Positions 11,481 through 22,304 of a stretch of DNA of 64,000 bases are shown in pieces. The stretch comes from Pyxicephalus adspersus (taxonomy: Eukaryota > Chordata > Amphibia > Anura > Pyxicephalidae). The DNA lies in the NCBI RefSeq assembly GCF_032062135.1, contig NC_092862.1, forward strand, positions 65,492,178 through 65,556,177, written 5' to 3'. Each line of letters opens with the position of its first letter. The stretch's first letter is position 1. The notes under the pieces were generated by a model. The model worked only from the letters and a program-made list of their open reading frames with translations. It did no database searches and had not been told where the DNA came from. The translations under genes were made by a program, and so were the position numbers.

Positions 11481-12256
11481 ATGGGGTACACAAAAATAAT
11501 TTCAGTGTACCCCAGAATGTGGTGGGGTTGGGACAACGCACCCCACAGAATTTGGTGGGGGGGGCAACGCGCCTCACTGAATGTAGTGGTGGTAGGGAAA
11601 AACACGCTCTACCGAAGGGGATGACAATGCGAATCGGGGGACAATGCACTCCACAGATGGGATGACTATGATGACATAACAGATTAGAGTGACGAGGGGC
11701 TCTACAGATGAGGATGATGATACGGTGCAGGGGTCTGATTGGCAGGTAAATGGGGTCCTTAATTTGTGTTTTGTGGTGGTAGACCTGATCTTTATCTATG
11801 ACATCAACCAATCACAGAAGTCCACACACTGAATAACTGGTTTGAGAGCCTGGGTGGGGGATGAGCAGTGAGAGAGAGATGTGGGTGAGAAGGTCAGGAG
11901 TGGATGGCATGGTAATTTTCCATTCACAAGATGGCCGCTTCCATACATTTAAATATCGTTTAATTTTTCAGTGATGCAAACTGACATAGCCCGCACCACT
12001 GTGGGGTTTGCTTTAAGTGGATTCAAGACATGGTACTTAAACTTTGTAAGTAAGTAAGACCCGCATAACCCCACACAAACACCAGGCTTGTGGAACAAGT
12101 GTGAAATCAGGCATGTGGAAAACAGGCTTAGGTGAAGGTCTGGTTTTTGCCAGAAACCAAAAGTGATCAGACGGTTAAGATGCATATTGCAGAAAGATTC
12201 CTTTCTGCTAAAGTGACCTGTCTGATTATACAAACTTGAAAGCCTAGTTCAGAGGA
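11481..12256. other. Minisatellite flank and unclassified sequence
   Basis: From 11,500 to 11,700 several words recur (CAACGCACCCCACAGAAT, CAATGCACTCCACAGATG), suggesting a decayed second tandem series of about 40-60 bp. From 11,700 onward nothing specific was recognised. Confidence 0.5.
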
Positions 12257-12289
12257 GGGGTACTCGGGATTACCGCTAGGGGGGTTAAA
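12257..12289. mobile_element. End fragment of the TTAACCCCCT element family
   Basis: The sequence reads ACTCGGGATTACCGCTAGGG followed by GGGTTAA, matching the right end of the element at 14,737-15,336. It is a solitary end, with the rest absent or too diverged to see. Confidence 0.65.
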
Positions 12290-12936
12290 TATTGGTGTGT
12301 ACAAGTAGATTTGTAGGCACCGATATACATGTTACAGTCAATCTGCACAATCTCCTTTAGATTCAAAAACACATATGTAATACAAAGGCCAGCCACACTG
12401 AATAAAGATTGATTAGGTTTTTTGGAAAGTCCTCCTATGTAGTTAAATTTAAAGCTGATTGTACATTGTATAATTTACATTTGTATGGTGAGCTTTAGTC
12501 ATTACTTGAATATATTGGATGAGTTCACAAAGGTATTCAGCTTTTTATGTAGCTAAGATAATATGCAAGGAGAGTAAGCAGGAGCTAACCAATGTCATAA
12601 AGGTTATTTAATGTAGATTTGGGGGTTTTGTTTGCCTGTCTGCTGTCCGGGAACTCAGTGTCACTTTCTATGGCACTGTGATGGGATCCAGGGCTTGTCA
12701 TTTCAGAGTAATATATACCCAGATTCTATGAGCAAGTACTGTATGTTCTATGGTTATCTTGAATTATAGGTTCATATGTTCTGCTTTAATTAACTTGTTC
12801 TCTTCATTTTACAGCTATTATTGGACAGCATTGGGATTTTGAATTTGTTTTCTCCACGTATCACCAAGAATGTTTAGCATTGAAACCTATGGTTCTACAG
12901 AGCAGATCAGTATTTTTTGTATTTTATTCTCTTTTA
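12290..12936. other. Intergenic sequence, nothing recognised
   Basis: AT-rich sequence between two copies of the TTAA family. No coding or structural signal supported. Confidence 0.5.
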
Positions 12937-13450
12937 TTAACCCCCTCAGCGGAAAGCCCTATTGTGACTTGGGGTAAAAGAAACCTGCTGAAAGAGGTAA
13001 CCCCGAGTCACACTCGGGGTAGTTAATAAAGTAAAAAGCAAGCACCTACCTGGTCCCATCATGGTCCTCCCATCCTCTGGCCTCTTCCTCGATCTGTCTG
13101 CCAGCGAATGTTTTGACGTTCCCGGTGACGGCGGAAAATTCAAATTATTTTGTATTGCATTCAATACAAAATAACTGTATTGAATGCAATAAACTGGATT
13201 TTAATGTCTAAAAGCAGTACATTGTCTTTCATGAAAATTTATTTTACAGTATATTAGTATGAGTATGACAAAGTTTATTATTACATTTATTTTTTTTTTA
13301 ATTTATATAGTTTATTATTTTGACATGATTCTGTGTTACAAACTTTATTAATCTCATACTAGTATACTATACTGTAAAAGAAATTTTCATAGCAATGTAC
13401 TGCTTTTAGACATATAAATCCAGACAAAAATGAACCGCCCTGGAGGTTAA
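12937..13450. mobile_element. piggyBac-like MITE, 514 bp, TTAA at both ends
   Basis: It begins TTAACCCCCTCAGCGG and ends CCGCCCTGGAGGTTAA; the ends are inverted repeats apart from a few mismatches, and TTAA is the target site typical of piggyBac transposons. The interior holds a CCCCGAGT/ACTCGGGG stem near 13,002-13,020, a 13-bp perfect hairpin around 13,156-13,192 (ATTGCATTCAATA / TATTGAATGCAAT), and a larger inverted repeat pairing about 13,207-13,262 with 13,362-13,412. No transposase frame remains, so it would depend on an enzyme made elsewhere. Confidence 0.8.
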
Positions 13451-13829
13451 ATATATTTAATAAAGCAGATCTACATACATATATTTAAAATTATGTGCTT
13501 TTTTACACATAATAAAGTATTATTTTAGATAAACAGCATTGCGTAGTCCATTACTTATTTACTTCATGCTTAGTTCATTACTAAGCAATTTCCTATTGGA
13601 TAACAGCTCTGGAGATTAGGTACATAGAGTCCCTGGCTCCATGACAGTCGTCCGCTATGCCCAGTGATGTGATCTGTAGAGTTCACTTTTTTGCTGTAAC
13701 AATTATGTAAAAAGCATGTCTTAAAGGCCCATTTGATTTTGATGGTGTTCAATGCCACCTACTGCTACATATGTCCAGGCACACTAAAGATGCACCTGCT
13801 ACTTGAATGAATTAGGTATTAAATACTGT
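13451..13829. other. Intergenic sequence before the LINE
   Basis: Nothing definite. The stretch may already include the decayed 5' region of the LINE that becomes recognisable around 14,200. Confidence 0.4.
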
Positions 13830-16195
13830 CATGTTACATACAAATGTGGTCATCCTCATCACTCCGTGGAAACCCAAGAACAGTCCTCACACGTTCCCTA
13901 CTTAGTGCCACAATTGATGCTCCACTTCTTGGATAATGACTAAACCTTTTATCCATCTGGATACTACTGAATGCCATACAGTTTGCTACTGCTTGCTTAC
14001 TCATGTACTAATGATAATTACTGTCATCCGATATGATATGGGTATTGGTATGGCAGGGAGATCCTTAAGACCTGCCCTGTCCGGGACTGAACAGTTGCAC
14101 TAGTTCTAGTACTTATATTGTTTTTGCTGTTTATAGTTGCTGAATATATATTTTTGCTGTGGTTCTCTGATGTTCCCCAACCCTACTACTAGATCAGGCT
14201 TGAACTTTGAGGTGTGGGGGGGGATTTTTGATTGTCTACAGGCTGGGCAAGCCTCCTCACCCTAACCATTGCTACTTAACTACCTCAAGTAGGTAGGTTC
14301 CATTGTTTGTTGGAAATTCCCTACATTTAGATAATTACTATTGCAAGTTTTGTATTCTTCCTTCTGATTCTTTTCTCTTTGCTTAGTCCTTCCTCTCCCA
14401 TTTTTAAGCAATTCTGTTTTTGCTTCTGCACCACCTCCCCTCATTAATTTATCCCTACCCTTATTTATTGATATATTAATTTATTCTACCCTCATGGCCC
14501 ATTTAAATATACTCTCTCTTAATACCAAGGAGTTAAATATTCCTGAAAAGCAGACTTATGTTCTGTGGGAATTATGCTAACCAAAGGTACATATTGCCTT
14601 TCTACAAGAAACAGACTTTTTGAGAAGTAAGTTATCCAAACTCACGGACCGATACTATACCTGGGCATATCATGGGTCCATATCTGACGCTAGACCCAGG
14701 GGAGTGAATTTTGTACTCTCTAAACACAGCTGGCAATTTACCCCCTAGCGTTCTAATTCTGTCTGTATTTCTATGCAAAAAGCGTTACATTTTTGTGCAT
14801 ACAAAATTTATTTTACATTGTAGGCTATAATTCTTAGCCATGACTCACCGAAATATGTCCAATATTTATTAAATGTAATAATAAACTTTAATAAAAAAAA
14901 AAAAATCTGTTGTTAAACACAAAAATCATTGTTAAACATGTAATATAACTGTACAGTAGCATGTATAATATATATATAATATAATTATATATATATTATG
15001 TAAATATTTCTTTGTATTGGCCTCAATACAGCTATTTTGTATTGAAACGAATACAAAATTATTTGAATTTCCCACCCCTCCTCCTGCCCGCACTGATGCA
15101 TGCATCAACGTCACCTGGGAAACCCTCAGAGAACATCTCTGTACACGTTGGGAGAAGATCAAAGAAAGAAGACGTGTCCGGAGGAGCTGCAGGGACCAGC
15201 AGGACGCCGGGGGACGACAGCAGAACAAGGTGCTTTTTTTATGTTTTAAGCAACCCCGAGTGTCTCTCAGGGTTACGGCTTTTTGCATGATAAATCCACC
15301 CTGAGTCACACTCAGGATTACCACTAGGGGGGTTAAAGACCAATGGTCGGACCAATTAGGATGCTGACAGTAGAATACTTTTTCTGAAAGGAGTCATTGG
15401 TTCTATTTTAGTTACATATGCAACAGTTTATGCCCCTAATTATCCCCAACTCCATTTTTTGGAGACAGCACTTCGACACTTACCATTATTTCTAGAGGGA
15501 GTTTGTGTTTTAGGAGGAGACTGCAGTGTATTTCTAGGCCCGCCTAACGACTTCCAGCCACCATTATGTAATACCTCTATTCAACGAGGTTAGAGACTTT
15601 CAAAGGCTTTTACATTCCACTCACTTGTTCACAAGTATTTTATGAAGATTTACTTTTTTCTCATGAGAAATACAGATTTACACTTTTTAACACAATCTGG
15701 TATTGGAAACATTTCTGACCAAACACCTATTCACTTTACAGTTCAAGTATATGTATCCCCCAGAGGAGACAAATTATGACACTGTTATGAGACCCTGCTT
15801 CAGGACCATGTGATATTAATAGATTTCACAGCACAATGAAAACTCCTATTTGAGCATAATTCTACTCCAGATGTCCACCCAGCAGTCGGGGCGGCACACA
15901 AACCTTTCATGCGAGGGATCCTGATTAGCCATGGAACACATTGCAAAAAAGAGCACAAGGTGTGTATAATATCCCTTTTGCAGGTATTTAGATTCTCCCA
16001 CAAACAATTCATTTTTGCTGACCTTGATTTCAAACTTAGTAGCTAAAGAAGCACCGCTAATTGTCTTGATAACACTAAAGCAGCTTGGACAAAATGCTGA
16101 CATACTTTTTTGGGTTTGTAAACAATTGCAGTGGAATTTTAAATGGAAATAGATATGGTGTAATCAAGTATCCAACCAATATATTAATTGTGTCA
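13830..16195 (+). pseudogene. Decayed L1/Tx1-like LINE ORF2, endonuclease part
   Basis: Broken plus-strand frames give the N-terminal apurinic-endonuclease-like domain of a LINE ORF2. Around 14,485-14,736: AHLNILSLNTKELNIPE, IAFLQET, LTDRYYTWAYHGS and RGVNFVLSKHSWQF. After an inserted MITE, about 15,340-15,560 gives KDQWSDQLG, GVIGSILVTYATVYAPNYPQ and GGDCSVFLGPPND. Further on, ISDQTPIHFTV (about 15,710) matches the catalytic SDH-type motif region with Gln in place of the expected His, and VHPAVGAAHKPFMRG lies near 15,880. Stops and frameshifts break it repeatedly, and no reverse transcriptase domain follows, so it is 3'-truncated and dead. The 5' limit is uncertain; the AT- and C/T-rich 13,830-14,480 stretch resembles the leader or inter-ORF region of such elements. 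The L1/Tx1 label is from motif order and memory. Confidence 0.8.
14737..15336. mobile_element. piggyBac-like MITE inserted in the LINE
   Basis: A 600-bp element with ends TTTACCCCCTAGCG and CTAGGGGGGTTAA, an intact TTAA on the right and a one-base-changed TTTA on the left. It shares its ends and the inner CTGAGTCACACTCAGG stem and the ATTGAAACGAATACAAAAT-type segment with the copy at 12,937-13,450, but in the opposite orientation. It also contains an (AT)n tract at about 14,966-15,000 and a GC-rich block at 15,070-15,230. No transposase frame is visible. Confidence 0.8.
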
Positions 16196-16430
16196 CATCC
16201 CAGCTAACGTTATAGCTTTATAAACGGAGCAAAATTCTGACAAAAATTAAGACTTTAACAGCACAATAGATAAAACAAATAAACTTTATTCATACACACA
16301 ATGGTGCAAGCTAAAAATTGCAACATAATACAGCAAATTAAAAACCCTCCATTCAGAATGGTGTAGCTTGAAGCAATATGCACAATGAACAGCCTCACAA
16401 TTTTTGATTCGACCTGTTACGCGGATATTT
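16196..16430. other. Unclassified sequence left of the 90-bp array
   Basis: AT-rich sequence ending in TTCGACCTGTTACGCGGATA, followed at once by the first array unit. No family assigned. Confidence 0.4.
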
Positions 16431-17459
16431 ACGTCTCAGTACTGGATGGGAGTTACCCTGGATATATATGAGTGGGCTATTTCCTAACCCTATACCAGAC
16501 CTTAACACTAGGAGGCATGAAAAGGTCCTTGTACTGGAAGGGAAATATCCTGCTTATATATATTGGGGTAATTTCTTTCCAAACACTGGACATGACCACT
16601 AAGGACAAATGAGGTCCTTGTACTGGATGGGAATTAGCCTGCTCATATGAGTGAGCTATTTCCTATCCAGTACAAGGAACTTTTGATGCCACCTAGTGGT
16701 CAGGTCCAGTATTTGAATAGGAAATAGCCCACTCATATATGAGCAGACAAATTCCCATCCAGTACAAGGACCTTTTCATGTCTCCTAGTGTTGGGGTCCG
16801 GTATAGGGATAGGAAATAGCCCACTCATATATATGCAGAGTAATTCCCATCCAGTACAAGGACCTCATTATTCCTTAGTGGTCAGGATTTGGTAGTATTT
16901 GGATAGGAAATAGCCCACTCATATGACCAGGCTAATTCACATCCAGTACAAGCACCAGTACTGGATGAGAATTACCCATGATATCTGTGAGTGGGCTATT
17001 TCATAGTCCTATACAGGACCTAACACTAGTTAGCATCATTAGGTCCTTGTACTGAGTGTTATTTACCCTTGATATAGATGAACGGGATATTTCCTATCCA
17101 AATACTGGACCTGATCTCTAAGGAATAATGAGATCCTTGTACTGCATGGGAAGTAACCTTCCCATATATGAATGAGCTATTTTCTATCCCTATACGGGAC
17201 CTGACCACTAGGGGGCCATGAAAAGGTCCTTGTACTGGATGGGAAATAGCCTGCTCATAAATAGGTGGGCTATTTCCTATCCAAATACTAGACCTGGTCA
17301 CTAAGGCATATTGAAGTCCTTGTACTGGATGGGAATTAGCCTGCTCATATATGAGTGGGTTATTTCCTATCCCTATACAGGACCTGACCAGTAGGGCGCA
17401 CAAGGTTCTTGTACTGGATGGGAAATAGCCTGCTCACACTGAGCAAGTTATTTCCCATC
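16431..17459. repeat. Array of about 90-bp units with two orientation switches
   Basis: The landmark GTACTGGATGGG recurs in plus orientation at about 16,439, 16,531 and 16,620. Its complement CCATCCAGTAC then recurs at about 16,667, 16,760, 16,852 and 16,943, and plus orientation resumes at about 16,958, 17,049, 17,139, 17,232, 17,322 and 17,411. Spacing is 89-93 bp. Each unit also carries GAGTGGGCTATTTCCTATCC and GACCTGACCACTAGG. There are about 13 units, three forward, four reverse, six forward. A 114-codon minus-strand frame at 17,403-17,059 has a 30-residue period that simply follows the 90-bp repeat, and I do not treat it as a gene. Confidence 0.9.
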
Positions 17460-17467
17460 CTCTAGAG

Positions 17468-18067
17468 CAGAGGTGTCAAACTCAAATACACAGAGGGCAA
17501 AAATTAAAAACTTAGACAAAGTCACGGGCCAACCTTGAAATTTATTGAAAATATTGAGGAAGTTTTTTTCTTCTCATTAGATATAAAACCTTTTTATATG
17601 GCAACAAAGAGGTTTTGCTTCACATTCAATCTGGAACAAGCTTATAATAGAGAAATTCTTAAATTTTATTTAAGAAAAAATCTTATGCCTCTTTCTTTAT
17701 TTGTAGCCTTTTGAGTAAAATTTCAATAGTAACTTAAGTAATAATACCAATTTTCTTCTATGAAATTCCAACCATACAGCTGAGGGAGAGTGCTGTAAAT
17801 GCCAGTCATGGCCAATGCGGGGCTAAATCTTATAAGTGGCCCGCCGCTGGAACTCCCTCTTCATTGAAAAACAGTCCAAGGCGGGGCCATGCATAGGCAG
17901 AGAGCCTGCTGGTCTATAGATGCGAGTAATGCCGGGAATTGTAGTAGCGGCGCTATTTCAATGTAGCGGCGGGAGAGCTGCAGTTCATGTTGAGGAATCC
18001 TTTGGGGCCAAAAAAAAAGGACATTGGGGGCCATATTTTGCCCTTGGACAAGAGTTTGACACCCCTG
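17468..18067. mobile_element. hAT-like nonautonomous element, 600 bp, 8-bp TSD
   Basis: Terminal inverted repeats CAGAGGTGTCAAACTC and GAGTTTGACACCCCTG match at 15 of 16 positions. The element is flanked on both sides by an exact 8-bp direct repeat, CTCTAGAG (17,460-17,467 and 18,068-18,075), the target duplication length of hAT transposons. No transposase frame. It sits exactly at the end of the 90-bp array. Confidence 0.88.
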
Positions 18068-18075
18068 CTCTAGAG

Positions 18076-19430
18076 GGACGGTCCTTCTAATGGATAGGAA
18101 CCATTAGGGCAGCACTGACAGCTACTGTGCATGTGTCAGGAAGTCTCACGTCAGGAGGAACTGGAAACTATTATGGCACTTTCCTGATACGTACTGCGCA
18201 TGCGTGAGAGAGATCTATTCCATCTGATGAGAAAGGCAGGGGAGTGAGGGCGGGAATCTCGCAGGGATGGAGAGGCTCATGCAGAGTTTATCATTGTATT
18301 CTGGGTGTTATAGCCTTTTACGTCATGGGAAGCCAATCACTAAAGTCACATACAAACTCCTTTTTTTTAATATGTGTTAATAAAATGCTACTCATACAAG
18401 ACTTGTTATGTTAAAAGTCATTTTCAGTCCTGTCAAAAGACTGGTATAAATGTGTGGCATAAATGTCACCTCCATTCAGGGTGACCTATGTCTGACCCTA
18501 CTTATTTAGGTCGCTACACACACCCAACATAGTCACCAGGGCTGTGTAATGTGGTCACCAGTTGCAGACATACACAGCAATGGGCCTCTGTGAGGAAATG
18601 ACTTGGGCTCCTGTGCTGAAATTATGGGCCCCTGTGACTATAGCCAGAATAAATGAATAAAAACTGCACCAATTCAGCACCGTACATAGAATATATGAAT
18701 GACACCTGGACCATTAAACCAGGTCTGGTCTGATCCTTCCTCCCAATATATTATTACTCCCCCACAATCTCAGTTTCAATATAAAGCACATTAATCTGTA
18801 GCAGGTTGCAGGAAATGACATCATTTTAGTGGGCACATTATCATGGTACAGTAGGGTGCTCTGTAGGTGTGCTAGTGTAAGCTAAAACCAGATGTACCAT
18901 GAGCATGGCTAGCTCGGTATGTAAATATGTTATCTAAAGAAGAAAACTAACAATGGCTAATTCAGTAGAAGATTTAGTTGTAACTTTCCAACACTGGGCA
19001 TTTATCCACACACATTTATACACACACACACATGGACTTTAAAGGCACTTTTTGACTAGATTCACACCTTACAACAAGATTTTTTTTCTTTCATAAAACC
19101 TTAATTTATTTAAACATTAGAAAGATGAGCTATACCCTATTGTCTTTCAGAAACTTTTAAACATGTAAGCAATGTATATCCTGTCCCAATTTCTTTGACC
19201 TGTTTCGCAGACTCACTTTCTTCAGACACCACAAGACTGACATGAAGAATAAAATAGTAAATCTCATTTATTTAAAAAACACCTTTGGAGGCTTTGCTCT
19301 GGTATTCAAACTCCCCTCATGGAGCTAAATATATAGTAGTGAGATCCACAGCCAACCCTGGGTATTCTTTTCATTGACATAGTAAAGGGGTCAAGGTACA
19401 CTTCTTCCACAGTTCCTAATTATCAATATT
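18076..19430. other. Intergenic sequence with repeat-like patches
   Basis: At 18,100-18,260 is a GC-richer patch with GTGTCAGGAAGTCTCACGTC and TGCGCATGCG; it resembles an old interspersed repeat. A (CA)n run lies near 19,018-19,032. No gene supported. Confidence 0.45.
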
Positions 19431-19703
19431 ACACAGTAGTTATATAGCACCAACATATTAAGCAGTACTCTACAAGTCCATAGTCATGTCACTAGCTGTC
19501 CCTCAAAGAGGTTCACAATCTAATATCCCTACCATAGTCATATGTCTTTAAAACAGTCTAAGGTCAATTTTTGCCAATTACCTAACTGCAAGTTTTCGGG
19601 ATGTGGGAGGAAACTGGAGTGAACCTATAGTGTCCTGGCTGAGATTTGAACCTGGGATATAGCGCTGCAAAGGCCAGAGTGCTAACCACTGAGCCACCGT
19701 GAA
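19431..19703 (-). mobile_element. tRNA-derived SINE, V-SINE-like, full-length but diverged
   Basis: Read on the minus strand it starts CACGGTGGCTCAGTGGTTAG, with an A-box-like TGGCTCAGTGG, and has a B-box-like GGTTCAAATCTC, giving an internal pol III promoter of tRNA type. A conserved central block, ACTCCAGTTTCCTCCCACATC, follows, and the 3' part contains GTGCTATATAA. This order fits the V-SINE superfamily. It is not a tRNA gene because no cloverleaf is preserved. Confidence 0.75.
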
Positions 19704-21169
19704 GCTCTGTCCAGGTATAACCTGTTATTGGTGCAATGCTCTTGCAGTGGTTGTATTTACCTAACCATTGTTTAATTGTCTGTGGGTCATGTTCTACCCT
19801 TAGTTATTATATGATATGTATTCTGTAAGCTTGGGGGGGGGGGGGGGGGGGTTGCTGGTGAGGCAGAGCATGGTCAGACAAACAAAATTCAAGCTCTTGT
19901 CTGGGTACTTTATTGTAGCACAAAGATGGGAGTTAACACAACATAAAAAAGCAACAAAACAAATCTTAACCCCGCTGAGCTCTCACTACCTCTTTGGTAG
20001 TTCCATTTCTAGCTAATAATGAAATAAAACAAACGTCCTAGTGCATAAACAAAATATGATAGCTTACTCCAAAAGGTTTGTCTCTTGTGCTCCTTTCTGT
20101 TCATGTTTTGGGAAGCCCCTAAGCTCTCAGCAGTCTGCTGCTGCTGATTTTGTAAAACGAGCACTAATGTATGTCAAGATCCAGGTAAAGACTTGGACAT
20201 GGACTGGGTGGCCCAACTCTTCCTTAGCTTTCATTTTATCTGTAAAACACTTCCCCATGCTCTGAATTAGAATCATGATTTTAGAGGCAAATGATACAAT
20301 AAAATAAAATATATATTTATAAAAATAAAATATAAACAATAATTGACCCATTTTACCTTGTATTTCATGGGTATTACTATGAAGTGTACAAAAAAGCTAA
20401 TGTCAGTTTAAATTGTTGTGTCCTTATTTGTGTTGTGTTTAAAGAAAAAATGTTCATTAAGTATTTATCAAGACCAAAGTTGGCTAATTCTATTTTTGAA
20501 TAAAGTGGGGAAGGACTAAAACTATTACGCTTTTACTATCTGCAGCTTCATGAAAAAAAAATTCCCCTTTCTGTTTTGCAGAACAGGAGCTGGCTTCCAA
20601 AAAACAATGCCTTATTTCATTGATCATGTAAAATTAAACCCCAGAAAACTGATGTTAAAACCTAAATCAGTCTTCAGAAACGTAAAGACAAAACAAGTCT
20701 TCAAATGGGTTAATTTGATGTGCATATTTCCCAGAAGAATTAAAATGTCCAAAGTCTTCTTCAATACATTGCATTAACAGTATCAAGCCTATTCCTAAAA
20801 CCTCTGCCAGAAAATACTGGGAAGAGAACAAGCTAAACAATGCTGAAATTCCAACCGATATTAGAGCTGGCGCTAGTTTATTTTAACAACAATAAAGCGT
20901 GACTTGTCAGTTCAAAAGAAAGAATGGTGCTAAAATATGAAATCTGCAACCTTGCAATATCACATAGCCACTTGTATTAAAACATAAAAAATGGGGAGCT
21001 ATTTATGTATAATTGCAGAGGAAAATCAATGTACATGAGGACTGACATACGTACTAATAGCAAGAATCAGTCCATAAATGAACTACAAAGGATGTACGGG
21101 ATCTAATTACTTTGGGTGGGACAGATGCCTCAATTTGCTGTATTCATGATTCACATGTGAAATATAAAA
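19704..21169. other. Intergenic sequence with poly(G) run
   Basis: Holds a run of about 18 G at 19,832-19,850 and AT-rich sequence with several short open frames of chance type. No gene or classified repeat. Confidence 0.5.
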
Positions 21170-21171
21170 TA

Positions 21172-21746
21172 CAGTGGTACCTTGGTATAAGTCTGCTTTG
21201 GAATAAGTCCAACTTGGTATAAGTCCAGTTTGGATACAAAAAATTTTGCTTGGTATACAGCCTTTGCTTGGTATACAACCTTTGTGCTAGAACTTGTATG
21301 GGTCAAAATGAGTCATAACACTTGCAAACGTGCACTTCCCTTATTTACCTCTCTCAAGACAAAGCCACGACTGCCCACGAGCGTCAGTACATCGGTAGCT
21401 ACCATTCAGTGAACAACCCGCGCTATAACTCTCTGTGATATACATAACATCTCCTCCTCCTCCCTTCTCAGCACCATCCTAGTAGGCACTCAACTCTTCT
21501 GAGCATCTAATTGCTTTTCATCTAATTGCTTTTATAATTATGTACTTTAGTCTTAAGCAGAGTTTAAACTATTTTATGCATCCCCATCAATGTATAATAT
21601 GCCAATAACAATAGGATTTTTTTTCATGGGAACAGATTAATCATTTTCCTTTTATTTCTTATGGGAAACATTGGTTAGGTATACGTCCTGTTTAGTATAA
21701 GTCCAAGGATCTTGAATGGTTAAGGACTTATACCAAGGTACCACTG
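21172..21746. mobile_element. Mariner/Tc1-type MITE, 575 bp, TA target site
   Basis: Starts CAGTGGTACCTTGGTATAAG and ends CTTATACCAAGGTACCACTG, a perfect 20-bp terminal inverted repeat, with TA on both sides (21,170-21,171 and 21,747-21,748). A motif TTTATTTCTTATGGGAAACA near the right end is typical of this mariner group. Sub-terminal copies of the end motif (TTGGAATAAGTCC, TTGGTATAAGTCC) are tandem-like. No transposase frame. Confidence 0.88.
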
Positions 21747-21950
21747 TAATTTTATGTACATATATTATATAATGTACCTTTTTTTACTCAATTACTCAAA
21801 TTAGGTATATGATGATATATCAAATGGGCACCTTCAAATAGGATACAATATACAACTTAAAAAATGGTCTTGTGAAAAAAAACTTCAGAACTGTTTGTTC
21901 TCCTTCTTTTTTCTTAAAACATCATCAACAATCAGGGAAGAACACAATTG

Positions 21951-22085
21951 TCCTGATTTAATAAAGCTGTCCATGGCTGGCGAGGATACACCTTCATCAG
22001 TTAAGCTGGGTGATCCAGCAAATTTGGAATGGATCTGGTCCAGGATTGAAAACATCTCCAACATTGGAGAGCTTTAATATTCAGG
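21951..22085. mobile_element. CCTGATTTATTAAAG inverted-repeat element, shortened copy
   Basis: Left arm TCCTGATTTAATAAAGC and right end GGAGAGCTTTAATATTCAGG, with the shared internal words GCTGGGTGATCCAGCAAA and GGAATGGATCTGG. Shorter than the copies at 24,964 and 34,600. Confidence 0.75.
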
Positions 22086-22304
22086 CCTAATGACTGACCC
22101 ACTCACTGATCAAGCAGTTCATTTGTGCTTTGCAAGAGGTGATGGCCAACCCTCTCTTACTGGTCATCTTAAGTGAACTATAGGACTGTATTGTGTTTTA
22201 TTCCTCATTCAATAGATCATGAATGTTTGATTAAGTTTCTCATTAAATACTTTATGATATTGATTTTATTTTCTTTGTATTACTAGCAAGATAAGATTAA
22301 TTTT

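Noticed and set aside
11156..11605. 149-codon minus-strand frame rich in His, Pro and Thr
   Set aside because: It lies in the G-rich minisatellite; its repeated peptide simply reflects the tandem DNA.
17059..17403. 114-codon minus-strand frame with internal 30-residue repeats
   Set aside because: The period equals the 90-bp DNA repeat, so the frame is open only because the unit length is a multiple of three. No start context, splice sites or known domain.
19640..19703. tRNA-like A and B boxes suggesting a tRNA gene
   Set aside because: The flanking central block and 3' tail are those of a SINE, and the acceptor and anticodon stems do not form.
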